A stretch of DNA of 7,905 nucleotides from CAZPZR01 sp964591105. GTDB taxonomy: Bacteria > Bacillota > Clostridia > Lachnospirales > Lachnospiraceae. Each line of letters begins with the position of its first letter. Within the stretch, counting starts at the first letter, position 1. The position numbers and the translations under genes are program-made. The notes below the pieces were generated by a model. That model ran no database searches. It was not told the DNA's origin and saw only the letters and a list, made by a program, of their open reading frames with translations. Location of the stretch: assembly GCA_964591105.1 (NCBI GenBank), contig CAZPZR010000077.1, positions 1-7,905 on the forward strand. The letters run 5' to 3'. Of the stretch, positions 1-6,438 are shown piece by piece.

Positions 1-21
1 TCTTAACACAAGTTTTTCTTT

Positions 22-47
22 TTGTAAATAAATTAATTTATTTACAA
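22..47. promoter_or_regulatory. 26-bp perfect AT-rich palindrome, possible operator
   Basis: Positions 22-34 (TTGTAAATAAATT) are followed directly by their exact reverse complement (35-47), with no spacer. Only two G/C pairs are present, so an RNA hairpin would be weak and loopless; a DNA site for a dimeric regulator of a gene beyond the left edge is more plausible. Its right half plus one base (35-48) recurs identically at 5354-5367. The palindrome is directly visible; the operator role is inference, and the gene it would serve lies outside the window. Confidence 0.4.
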
Positions 48-88
48 TATTTTTACACAATTGTTCGTTTTGGTACAGGGCAAATTGC

Positions 89-131
89 AATTTAGGACGT
101 AGCCTTTTTGCAAAAGGCTACGTCCTAAATT
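89..131. repeat. 20-bp perfect inverted repeat with 3-base loop
   Basis: Arms 89-108 and 112-131 pair perfectly over 20 bp around the loop TGC (109-111), with the core GGACGTAGCC in the left arm. Neither strand has a clear T-tract directly after it, so it is not a textbook intrinsic terminator by itself. It lies just beyond the cyuA terminator in the direction of transcription and overlaps that terminator's T-rich tail, so it could be a back-up transcription stop, an mRNA 3'-end stabiliser or a palindromic intergenic repeat unit. A 12-bp palindrome (82-93, AAATTGCAATTT) overlaps its left end. Confidence 0.7.
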
Positions 132-157
132 AAAAATCGCAGGCCTCAGCCTGCGAT
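127..157 (-). terminator. Intrinsic terminator of the tex-yitT-cyuA block
   Basis: Read on the minus strand, a 9-bp G+C-rich stem ATCGCAGGC / GCCTGCGAT with loop TGAG (157 down to 136) is followed at once by TTTTTAATTT (136-127). It begins 6 bases after the cyuA stop codon. A stable stem, a tetraloop and a U-tract at the end of a gene are the standard signs of Rho-independent termination. Confidence 0.88.
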
Positions 158-163
158 CTCCTT

Positions 164-1441
164 TTATTCACCAATCATCATTTTGATAATTTCTTCGTTT
201 GTTTCTCTCATACCTTCTTTTCCAAGGCGTCCGATATTTCCAATGGTTGCTTCTACACCGGTCGTTACAATTCCGTCTCCAGCGTAGAACTGCTGTCCAT
301 GAAGGAACATGTTGTATCCAAGGATACCTGCATCTACAGATGATGCAATCTTCGCTGCACAGGATGCTTTTGCACCGTCACATACCATACCGGATACGAT
401 TGCAAGTGCATTGACTACTGTGTGGATTACTTCTTCGTATCCGCCGCCACAGAGATATGCGATTCCTGCTCCTGCTGCCGCCCCTGCACTTACAGCTCCG
501 CAGTATGCGGATAATCTTCCGATTCCTGTCTTCTGGTGGATTGCTGTCAGGTTTGACAACGCGAGTGCACGATATGTTTTTTCTTTATCTGCACCAAGTT
601 CTTTTGCGTATTCTAATACTGGAAGGGAACATGTCATTCCCTGGTTTCCGCTTCCTGCATTGATGATTACTGGAAGTTCGCATCCGTTCATACGTGCATC
701 GGATCCTGCTGCCGCCATTGCTTTCGCGCGAGTTCTTACGTCATTTCCGTATGTAGCAAGAAGTACATTTCCAATGTTTGCTCCGTAATTTCCTTTTAAT
801 CCTTCTTCTGCAATCGCTGTATTGTATTCAATCTGACGATCCAGCACTTCTTTCACATCTTCTGTATCCATCGTATTGATGAAATCCCAGATGCTCTTCA
901 TATCAAGAAGGGAACGATCTGTCAGACCTTCTTCGTTTTCACCTTCTACTGGAATGTCCAGTAACTTTTCGCCATTCTTTTCGATCAATACAATGTTTGT
1001 ATGATAGTTTGCAATACGAACCGTTGCGTATTCGTTGCCTTTGCTTACTTTTACAATAATTTCAAATGTAATCCCGCTGTCTACATGTTTCACAGTGATT
1101 GGCACATTTTCCATAAATTCTACCATCTGTGGTATTTTTTCAGGTTCTACTTCTGCGATTACTTCCAATTCTTTCTCAGCTTTTCCAGCGACAATTCCTG
1201 CTGTTGCCGCTGCCGGAATTCCTTTCAGCTGATTTGTATTTGGAACGATTACACTCTTTACATTTTTGATGATGCTTCCGCTTGCCCCAATTTCTACTTT
1301 TTCAGGAATGCACCCCAACACTTCTCTTGCCTTTGCTGCGGCATATGCTAATGCAATTGGTTCTGTACACCCCATAGCCGGAACCAATTCTTCTTTTAAA
1401 ATCTGTATGTATGCGCTGTATTTAACATCTGTTTTCTGCAT
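164..1441 (-). CDS. cyuA: L-cysteine desulfidase (CyuA/YhaM, UPF0597 family)
   Basis: This 425-residue cytoplasmic enzyme should break L-cysteine down to pyruvate, ammonia and hydrogen sulfide using an oxygen-sensitive [4Fe-4S] cluster; some relatives are annotated as iron-sulfur serine ammonia-lyases. Visible signatures are PAMGCTEP with Cys25 near the N-terminus, NAGSGNQGMTCSLP (261-274), AYCGAV with Cys314, and MVCDGAKASC with Cys354 and Cys361. The single Cys near residue 25 and the Cys / Cys-x6-Cys set near the C-terminus match the catalytic and cluster-binding pattern known from archaeal L-cysteine desulfidase. I chose the ATG at 1441 because AAGGAGGA (1457-1450) sits 9 bases upstream; a TTG seven codons earlier would overlap the preceding gene and has no such site. 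It is the last gene of its block, one base after the yitT-like stop, and ends at an intrinsic terminator. Family assignment is secure; substrate preference (cysteine over serine) is inferred. Confidence 0.9.
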   Translation of the reverse strand: MQKTDVKYSAYIQILKEELVPAMGCTEPIALAYAAAKAREVLGCIPEKVEIGASGSIIKNVKSVIVPNTNQLKGIPAAATAGIVAGKAEKELEVIAEVEPEKIPQMVEFMENVPITVKHVDSGITFEIIVKVSKGNEYATVRIANYHTNIVLIEKNGEKLLDIPVEGENEEGLTDRSLLDMKSIWDFINTMDTEDVKEVLDRQIEYNTAIAEEGLKGNYGANIGNVLLATYGNDVRTRAKAMAAAGSDARMNGCELPVIINAGSGNQGMTCSLPVLEYAKELGADKEKTYRALALSNLTAIHQKTGIGRLSAYCGAVSAGAAAGAGIAYLCGGGYEEVIHTVVNALAIVSGMVCDGAKASCAAKIASSVDAGILGYNMFLHGQQFYAGDGIVTTGVEATIGNIGRLGKEGMRETNEEIIKMMIGE

Positions 1442-1442
1442 A

Positions 1443-2345
1443 CTAATTTTCCTCCTTCTCAATGACGTAATTTTCGTAGGAAATTCTATCTAATGTAAAT
1501 CCACGTCCGTGAACTTCATTGACCTGCTGAACTGTGATAAATGCTTTTTCATCAATTTCCTGAACCTTCTCTTTTGCTGCGTACAACTTACGGTTTGGAA
1601 TAATGCACATCACTGCTTTTTTATCTTCTCTTCCATAACCACTTTCGATGTGAACCATTGTCACACCGATATCCTGATTCTTCAGCATTTTATCACGAAT
1701 CTCTTCGTAATGATCGGAAATGATGAACATCTGCAACTGTGACTGTCCCATAACCAGAACTTTATTCATAATCATTGTCTGCAGAACAAGTAAAATTAAT
1801 CCATACATAATCTGTTCTGGATCGGAGAACATCATCTGCAGCCCCAGAACTACGAAGTCTACAAAGTAAAGAAGTAAGGACACGGAAATATGTGTAACCT
1901 TATTCAATACAATTGCGATAATGTCTGTTCCACCTGTAGAAGAACCTACACGGATAATAATTCCAACCCCAATTCCAAGTGTTGCTCCCGCATAAATGGT
2001 TGCAAGCATCATGTTATCCGTCAAAGTCGAAATTCCCGGAATCTCCTGAATGATTGCAAGGAACGTTGGATACGCAATCGCACTTCCAATTGTTGCAATG
2101 ATAAATTTCTTTCCAAGTGCAACCGCACCAAGAATGAACAGCACGGCATTAACCCCATACACAATCACAGAAAGATTCATGGATGGAAAATAATGACTGA
2201 TTGTCAATGATACACCCGTTGCTCCTCCCATGATGGTACCAAACGGTACAATGAATGCCGCTACGCAGAATGCCAGCAGAATGTTCCCAATGAGGATTCC
2301 GCCGATCGTCATCATCATGTCTTTCATTTTTTTGTTATTTTTCAT
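1443..2345 (-). CDS. YitT family membrane protein (DUF161 plus DUF2179)
   Basis: A 300-residue integral membrane protein of the YitT family, whose biochemical role and substrate are not firmly established. The N-terminal two thirds hold about six hydrophobic segments (roughly 11-33, 57-77, 81-100, 113-133, 152-173 and 178-195) with the family's glycine-rich motifs GGATGVS (40-46) and GSSTGGTDI (134-142). From about residue 215 a soluble DUF2179 domain follows (GVTMVHIESGYG near 227-238, CIIPNRKL near 247-254, VNEVHGRGF near 275-283), normally placed in the cytoplasm. Length is typical for the family. The start at 2345 has a G-rich site (GGGGG, 2357-2353) 7 bases upstream; other Met codons at residues 7 and 10-12 are possible starts. 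Its end carries the ribosome binding site of cyuA, so the two are probably translationally coupled. Transport of a sulfur compound is a guess from that context only. Confidence 0.9.
   Translation of the reverse strand: MKNNKKMKDMMMTIGGILIGNILLAFCVAAFIVPFGTIMGGATGVSLTISHYFPSMNLSVIVYGVNAVLFILGAVALGKKFIIATIGSAIAYPTFLAIIQEIPGISTLTDNMMLATIYAGATLGIGVGIIIRVGSSTGGTDIIAIVLNKVTHISVSLLLYFVDFVVLGLQMMFSDPEQIMYGLILLVLQTMIMNKVLVMGQSQLQMFIISDHYEEIRDKMLKNQDIGVTMVHIESGYGREDKKAVMCIIPNRKLYAAKEKVQEIDEKAFITVQQVNEVHGRGFTLDRISYENYVIEKEEN
1450..1457 (-). promoter_or_regulatory. cyuA ribosome binding site inside the yitT-like gene
   Basis: AAGGAGGA on the minus strand lies within the last codons of the yitT-like gene, 9 bases before the cyuA ATG at 1441. 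The upstream stop codon (1445-1443) falls between this site and the ATG. The arrangement decides the cyuA start and supports translational coupling of the two genes. Confidence 0.85.
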
Positions 2346-2402
2346 TTTAAAACCCCCAAGATTTTTTTTTGAAATGAAATACCCTATCTTTATCTGGGAT
2401 TG

Positions 2403-4559
2403 TTAAGAAATCCCTTTCATGGTGAGCTGAATTCGTTTTTTCTTCATATCCACACTCATCACTTTTACATCTACAATATCTCCAACAGACAGCACTTCTA
2501 ATGGATGTTTAATAAATTTCTTGTCCGTAATCTCGGAAATATGCACTAGACCGTCCTGATGAACACCAATATCTACAAACACACCAAAGTCAATAACATT
2601 TCTTACTGTTCCTTTCAGAACCATTCCCTCTGTAAGATCCTTCATATCAAGTACGTCCGTACGAAGGATTGGTTTTGGCATCTCATCACGTGGGTCACGT
2701 CCTGGTTTTTCCAATTCTTTGACAATGTCACGAAGTGTGATTTCCCCAATGCCAAGTTCCTCTGCAAGCTTTTTGTAGTCTTGAATTGTAAGTGACAGAC
2801 CTGTCAGTTTTCCGCCACGGATGTCTTCTAAACGGAAGCCCTGTTTTTTCAATAATGCTTTTGCAGCTTCGTAAGACTCTGGATGCACGCTTGTTCCATC
2901 CAATGGATTTTCTCCATCCTGAATTCTCATAAACCCTGCGCACTGTTCAAATGCCTTTGGTCCCAGCTTGGCAACTTTCAAAAGCTGCTTACGATCTGTA
3001 AACTTTCCGTTTTCCTCACGGTATGCCACAATATTTTTCGCAATCGTACCAGAAATTCCTGAAATGTATGCAAGCAGTGGTGCAGAAGCAGTATTTAAGT
3101 CTACCCCAACTTTATTTACACATCCTTCTACGACACCTGACAAAGCTTCTCCCAGTTTTTTCTGGTTCATGTCGTGCTGATACTGACCTACTCCGATTGC
3201 TTTTGGCTCAATCTTAACAAGTTCTGCCAAAGGATCCTGCAAACGTCGCGCAATAGAAGTTGCACTTCTCTGTCCCACGTCAAAGTTCGGAAATTCTTCT
3301 GATGCCAGTTTACTTGCTGAGTACACAGATGCACCTGCTTCGTTGGTAATCACATACTGCACTTTCTGTGGAATCTCTTTTAATAATTCCACAATGAACT
3401 GCTCAGACTCTCTGGATGCAGTACCATTTCCTACAGAAATCAGCGTAATATTATACTTTGCAATAATCTTCTTCAACAGATCTTTAGATGCCTTGATCTT
3501 CTGAGGTGTTGTTGGAGCTGTCGGATAAATCACCGTTGTTCCAATTACTTTTCCTGTTGGATCTACAACTGCAAGTTTACATCCTGTTCGGAATGCCGGG
3601 TCCCAGCCCAGCACAGTCTGTCCCACGATTGGTGGCTGCATCAAAAGCTGTTCCAAGTTTTTTCCAAATACTGTAATTGCTCCATCTTCTGCACGCTCCG
3701 TCAATTCATTCCGAATCTCACGTTCAATTGCTGGTGCAATCAGGCGCTTGTAGCTGTCTTCTACAACATCCTTTAAGATTGGTGTTGTATATGGGTTCTC
3801 GCTGTGAATCGTCTGTTTTTCCAAATAACGGATAATCTCTTCTTCCGGAGCTTCTATCTTAACATTCAGGAACTTTTCCTTTTCTCCACGATTCAATGCC
3901 AGGATACGGTGTCCCGCCAATTTGCTGACTGGCTCTTCGAAATCATAGTACATCTCATATACAGATTCCGCTTTTTCATCTTTCGCCCCAGAGATTACTT
4001 TCCCCTTACGTTCTGTTGCTTTTCGAATCCAGATACGATAATCTGCTTCGTCAGAAATTCCTTCTGCAAGAATATCTTTCGCTCCCGCGATTGCCTCAGC
4101 AACTGTCTTCACATCTTTCTCTTCATTCACATAATCTTTCGCAACTTCTTCGATGGGTTCCTTCGCCTGCTGAAGCGTAATGTAAGCTGCCAGTGGTTCC
4201 AGACCCTTTTCCTTAGCAATCGTAGCTCTTGTTCTTCGTTTTGGTCGATATGGTCGGTATAAATCTTCTACTACAACCAGCGTTTCTGCTGCAAGAATCT
4301 GCTGTTTCAACTCTGCGGTCAATTTCCCCTGTTCTTCTATGCTAGAAAGAACCTGCTGTTTCTTTTCTTCCAGGTTACGCAAATATACGAGACGTTCATA
4401 TAACTTACGAAGCTGCTCGTCATCCAGCGTTCCCGTTGCTTCTTTTCGATATCTGGCAATAAATGGAATGGTGTTACCTTCATCAATCAAGCGAACCGCT
4501 GCATCTACCTGCCATCTCTTCACACCAAGTTCTTCTGTAATTTTCTGATTAATATCCAT
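2403..4559 (-). CDS. tex: Tex-family S1 RNA-binding transcription accessory protein
   Basis: A full-length 718-residue Tex protein, a conserved cytoplasmic nucleic-acid-binding factor related to eukaryotic Spt6 and linked to transcription and RNA turnover. In order: an N-terminal helical region with IPFIARYRKEATG (31-43) and LYRPYRPKRRTRA (100-112); a YqgF/RNase-H-like domain starting GWDPAFRTGCKLAVVD (318-333), then SVGNGTASRE (375-384) and the Tex signature around GQRSATSIARRLQDPLAELV (429-448); helix-hairpin-helix repeats around 487-545; and a C-terminal S1 domain (about 645-714, GTVRNVIDFGVFVDIG, then DGLVHISEI). No domain is missing or broken. The start at 4559 has AAAGGG 7 bases upstream and a strong promoter behind it. 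The 57-bp gap to the yitT-like gene shows no terminator, so tex probably leads the leftward transcript. Function in this organism is inferred from the family. Confidence 0.96.
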   Translation of the reverse strand: MDINQKITEELGVKRWQVDAAVRLIDEGNTIPFIARYRKEATGTLDDEQLRKLYERLVYLRNLEEKKQQVLSSIEEQGKLTAELKQQILAAETLVVVEDLYRPYRPKRRTRATIAKEKGLEPLAAYITLQQAKEPIEEVAKDYVNEEKDVKTVAEAIAGAKDILAEGISDEADYRIWIRKATERKGKVISGAKDEKAESVYEMYYDFEEPVSKLAGHRILALNRGEKEKFLNVKIEAPEEEIIRYLEKQTIHSENPYTTPILKDVVEDSYKRLIAPAIEREIRNELTERAEDGAITVFGKNLEQLLMQPPIVGQTVLGWDPAFRTGCKLAVVDPTGKVIGTTVIYPTAPTTPQKIKASKDLLKKIIAKYNITLISVGNGTASRESEQFIVELLKEIPQKVQYVITNEAGASVYSASKLASEEFPNFDVGQRSATSIARRLQDPLAELVKIEPKAIGVGQYQHDMNQKKLGEALSGVVEGCVNKVGVDLNTASAPLLAYISGISGTIAKNIVAYREENGKFTDRKQLLKVAKLGPKAFEQCAGFMRIQDGENPLDGTSVHPESYEAAKALLKKQGFRLEDIRGGKLTGLSLTIQDYKKLAEELGIGEITLRDIVKELEKPGRDPRDEMPKPILRTDVLDMKDLTEGMVLKGTVRNVIDFGVFVDIGVHQDGLVHISEITDKKFIKHPLEVLSVGDIVDVKVMSVDMKKKRIQLTMKGIS

Positions 4560-4584
4560 GTGCTGTCCCTTTCTGTCTCTTTAC

Positions 4585-4605
4585 GCATGTGATATTTCCA
4601 CATAC
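4585..4605 (-). other. Putative hairpin at the 5' end of the tex mRNA
   Basis: On the minus strand GTATGTG (4605-4599) and CACATGC (4591-4585) can form a 7-bp stem with one G-U pair around a 7-base loop. The transcript from the promoter at 4614-4642 should start near 4606-4607, which would put this stem at the very 5' end of the mRNA. Such 5' stems can protect transcripts from decay; here that is inference, and chance is possible. Confidence 0.35.
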
Positions 4606-4613
4606 CGCAGTAT

Positions 4614-4642
4614 ATTATAGACGAAATTTCCCCTCTGTGCAA
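4614..4642 (-). promoter_or_regulatory. Sigma-A-type promoter for tex (and yitT-cyuA)
   Basis: On the minus strand TTGCAC (-35, 4642-4637) is separated by exactly 17 bp from a perfect TATAAT (-10, 4619-4614). Expected transcription start is near 4607, giving a leader of roughly 48 bases before the tex ATG. Box quality and spacing make this a strong housekeeping promoter candidate. Confidence 0.8.
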
Positions 4643-4655
4643 CGATTCTTCCAAT

Positions 4656-4671
4656 ACAGAGTTCACTCTGT
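4656..4671. promoter_or_regulatory. 16-bp palindrome, candidate TetR-family operator
   Basis: ACAGAGT and ACTCTGT form perfect 7-bp inverted arms separated by TC. The site ends 4 bases before the -35 box of the rightward tetR-type promoter and lies 14 bases beyond the -35 box of the leftward tex promoter. TetR-family genes commonly bind such dyads beside their own promoter, so self-regulation is plausible. The dyad is seen; the binding is inference. Confidence 0.5.
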
Positions 4672-4675
4672 TTTC

Positions 4676-4704
4676 TTGAAAATTCACCCTCTTCATGCTA
4701 TACT
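4676..4704 (+). promoter_or_regulatory. Extended -10 promoter for the tetR-type gene and lipid kinase
   Basis: TTGAAA (4676-4681) and TATACT (4699-4704) are spaced by 17 bp, and TGC immediately before the -10 box forms an extended -10 element. The transcript should start near 4711. A small dyad TGAA-AA-TTCA (4677-4686) overlaps the -35 box. The ribosome binding site GGAGGA (4725-4730) follows, 9 bases before the ATG. Confidence 0.8.
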
Positions 4705-4739
4705 GTCTACACGAATAAAATTATGGAGGAATCTATTGC

Positions 4740-5348
4740 ATGAATGAAGTAAATCAGCCAAAAGAATTGTCCAAACAGCAGTTAAAATCCCGCGAAACAA
4801 AGTCTAAGATTTTCCTTGCTGCCAAGACCATTCTTCGGAAACATGGATACGAACAATTATCCATCAAAAACATTTGTGAAGAAGCCGGTGTCTCCAATGG
4901 AAGTTTTTACCATCATTTTAAGACCAAGGACGATTTGTTGTCTTATTATATTGAGGAACAGCCAAGTATCAATCCAGATCTTTTGGATTTACCTGCCAAC
5001 GCTTCCGAAGCAAAGAATACGATTATTTATGTTTATTTAAATTATGTTGACTACTGTATGGAACTTGGTGTAGAATTCATGTCCAATTATTACACACCAA
5101 AGAACCAGTCTCTGAACCCACTGATTCGAACAGAACGTCCATACCCTATCGTCACAGTTCAGAACTACTTGCAGAAATGTCTGGATGCCGGACTCTTTTC
5201 TTTCAATCACAGCTTGGAAGAAATTACCACTGATATTCGTATGATCGTTATCGGAAATGTATTTGAGTGGTGTTTAAAAAATGGGGAAACTGATTTCCGC
5301 GGCAACATGCAGCGGTCTTTGGAAATATATTTGAATGGTGCATTTTAG
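4740..5348 (+). CDS. TetR/AcrR family transcriptional regulator
   Basis: A 202-residue dimeric DNA-binding regulator. The N-terminal TetR domain spans about residues 18-66: RETKSKIFLAAKTILRKHGYEQLSI, then the helix-turn-helix IKNICEEAGVSNGSFYHHFKTKDDLL, with the recognition helix at about 51-60. The remainder is a helical ligand-binding and dimerisation domain whose inducer cannot be read from sequence. Length is normal for the family. The start is set by GGAGGA 9 bases upstream and by the promoter at 4676-4704. It is followed after 36 bp, without a visible terminator, by the lipid kinase gene, so the two are probably cotranscribed and the regulator may respond to a lipid or to membrane state. 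The palindrome at 4656-4671 is a candidate operator. Family is certain; ligand and targets are unknown. Confidence 0.93.
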   Translation: MNEVNQPKELSKQQLKSRETKSKIFLAAKTILRKHGYEQLSIKNICEEAGVSNGSFYHHFKTKDDLLSYYIEEQPSINPDLLDLPANASEAKNTIIYVYLNYVDYCMELGVEFMSNYYTPKNQSLNPLIRTERPYPIVTVQNYLQKCLDAGLFSFNHSLEEITTDIRMIVIGNVFEWCLKNGETDFRGNMQRSLEIYLNGAF

Positions 5349-5353
5349 CATCC

Positions 5354-5367
5354 AATTTATTTACAAT
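5354..5367 (+). repeat. 14-base copy of half of the left-edge palindrome
   Basis: AATTTATTTACAAT here, just before the ribosome binding site of the lipid kinase gene, is identical and in the same orientation as 35-48, the right half of the 26-bp palindrome near the left edge. Both copies are intergenic. The other half is not clearly present here. The sequence is AT-rich, so coincidence is quite possible. Confidence 0.3.
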
Positions 5368-5384
5368 GAGAGGAATTTTAATAT

Positions 5385-6302
5385 ATGTATGTATTTATCG
5401 TAAATCCGAATGCCCGCTCAGGTCTAGGCCATCAGATTTGGAAATCGTTGGAAACGATTTTGATTGAGGAAGCTATTGAATATACGGTACATTTTACAAA
5501 ATATCAGTCGCATGCCACAAAGCTTGCGAAAGAAATCACATCACAGCCTGACGCTTGTACTTTGGTAGTTCTTGGGGGCGATGGAACCATCAATGAAGTG
5601 GTAAACGGAATCGTTAATTTATCAAAAGTTACACTTGGATATATTCCAATTGGATCCAGCAACGATTTTGCGCGTGCACTGAAGCTGTCTACAGATGCCG
5701 AAAGTGGACTGCGTCACATTTTAAAACCATCCAGATATATGGATCTTAATATTGGAACTATTTCTTACATGGGAAAGAAGCGACGTTTTGCTGTCAGTGC
5801 CGGCATGGGATTTGACGCTGGAGTTTGCCATGAAGTTGTAATTTCTAAACTAAAGAAATTTTTCAACAAACTCCATTTAGGGAAATTGACTTATATTGCA
5901 GTTGCAATCCGTCAACTCGCAACGCAAACGCCTAAGCCTTTGACATTAATCCTGGATGACTCCGAGACAATCACTTTTGAAAAGACTTATTTCGTAGCAG
6001 CAATGAATAACCGCTACGAAGGTGGTGGATTTATGTTTTGTCCGAAAGCTCAGCCAGATGATGACATTTTAGATATCATTGTTGCTGCTGATCTTCCGAA
6101 GCTGAAAATTTTATTATTACTTCCAACAGCACTCAAAGGTTGGCATGTGTACGTCAAAGGAATTCACACTTACCAGTGTAAAAAAGCTGAATTTGTCAGC
6201 GAACGCGCCTTACCTGTTCACACAGATGGAGAACCTGTATTTTTGCAAAAGCAGATGACTGCTGAATTAGAACCTAAACGTATTCGACTGATTCTTAGCT
6301 AA
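5385..6302 (+). CDS. Diacylglycerol kinase family lipid kinase (YegS/BmrU-like)
   Basis: A 305-residue soluble lipid kinase expected to transfer phosphate from ATP to diacylglycerol or another lipid alcohol at the inner membrane face. The catalytic domain opens with the nucleotide-site motif VNPNARSGLG (6-15), carries the family hallmark GGDGTINEVVNG (64-75) and GYIPIGSSNDFARAL (85-99), and continues with the C-terminal sandwich marked by YEGGGFMFCPKAQPDDDILDI (211-231) and the conserved HTDGEPV (279-285). Length and motif order are those of intact members. The ATG at 5385 follows GAGAGGA (5368-5374) with 10 bases spacing. It lies 36 bp after the TetR-type gene and upstream of a PAP2 protein, which fits a lipid phosphate role. 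Exact substrate (diacylglycerol, undecaprenol, sphingoid base or other) cannot be told from the sequence. Confidence 0.93.
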   Translation: MYVFIVNPNARSGLGHQIWKSLETILIEEAIEYTVHFTKYQSHATKLAKEITSQPDACTLVVLGGDGTINEVVNGIVNLSKVTLGYIPIGSSNDFARALKLSTDAESGLRHILKPSRYMDLNIGTISYMGKKRRFAVSAGMGFDAGVCHEVVISKLKKFFNKLHLGKLTYIAVAIRQLATQTPKPLTLILDDSETITFEKTYFVAAMNNRYEGGGFMFCPKAQPDDDILDIIVAADLPKLKILLLLPTALKGWHVYVKGIHTYQCKKAEFVSERALPVHTDGEPVFLQKQMTAELEPKRIRLILS

Positions 6303-6367
6303 TTATGGGGAATTCGAAATTTTTTTTAATTTGCTTGAAAGATTTTATTAAGAATCCGTGAACTTCC

Positions 6368-6396
6368 TTGTTGATTTCCTATTTTCGTGTTATAAT
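6368..6396 (+). promoter_or_regulatory. Promoter for the PAP2 gene
   Basis: TTGTTG (6368-6373) and a perfect TATAAT (6391-6396) are spaced by 17 bp, with TGT directly before the -10 box (extended -10). Transcription should begin near 6403, leaving a leader of about 36 bases. The gene therefore probably has its own promoter in addition to any read-through from the lipid kinase. Short arms TTTCG (6383-6387) and CGAAA (6399-6403) flank the -10 box; too short to call an operator. Confidence 0.75.
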
Positions 6397-6438
6397 CGCG
6401 AAATGTAAAATGAAATAAAAGGAAGTGTATAACCACAC

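Noticed and set aside
309..788. 159-codon plus-strand open frame
   Set aside because: It lies wholly antisense to the well-supported cysteine desulfidase gene, and its product resembles no family I know.
1442..1462. TTG start adding seven residues (MRRRKIS) to the cysteine desulfidase
   Set aside because: Those codons are the ribosome binding site of the ATG at 1441 read as protein, and they overlap the yitT-like gene. The shorter start places Cys25 where the family has it.
2346..2402. Promoter or terminator in the gap between tex and the yitT-like gene
   Set aside because: On the minus strand I see no well-spaced -35/-10 pair and no stem with a T-tract; only the ribosome binding site is clear.
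3804..4262. 152-codon plus-strand open frame inside tex
   Set aside because: It is antisense to conserved Tex coding sequence and has a biased Phe/Cys/Ser-rich composition typical of a shadow frame.
6303..6330. Run of eight T after the lipid kinase stop codon as a terminator
   Set aside because: The only stem before it is a 4-bp AATT pair around CGA, too weak to call an intrinsic terminator.
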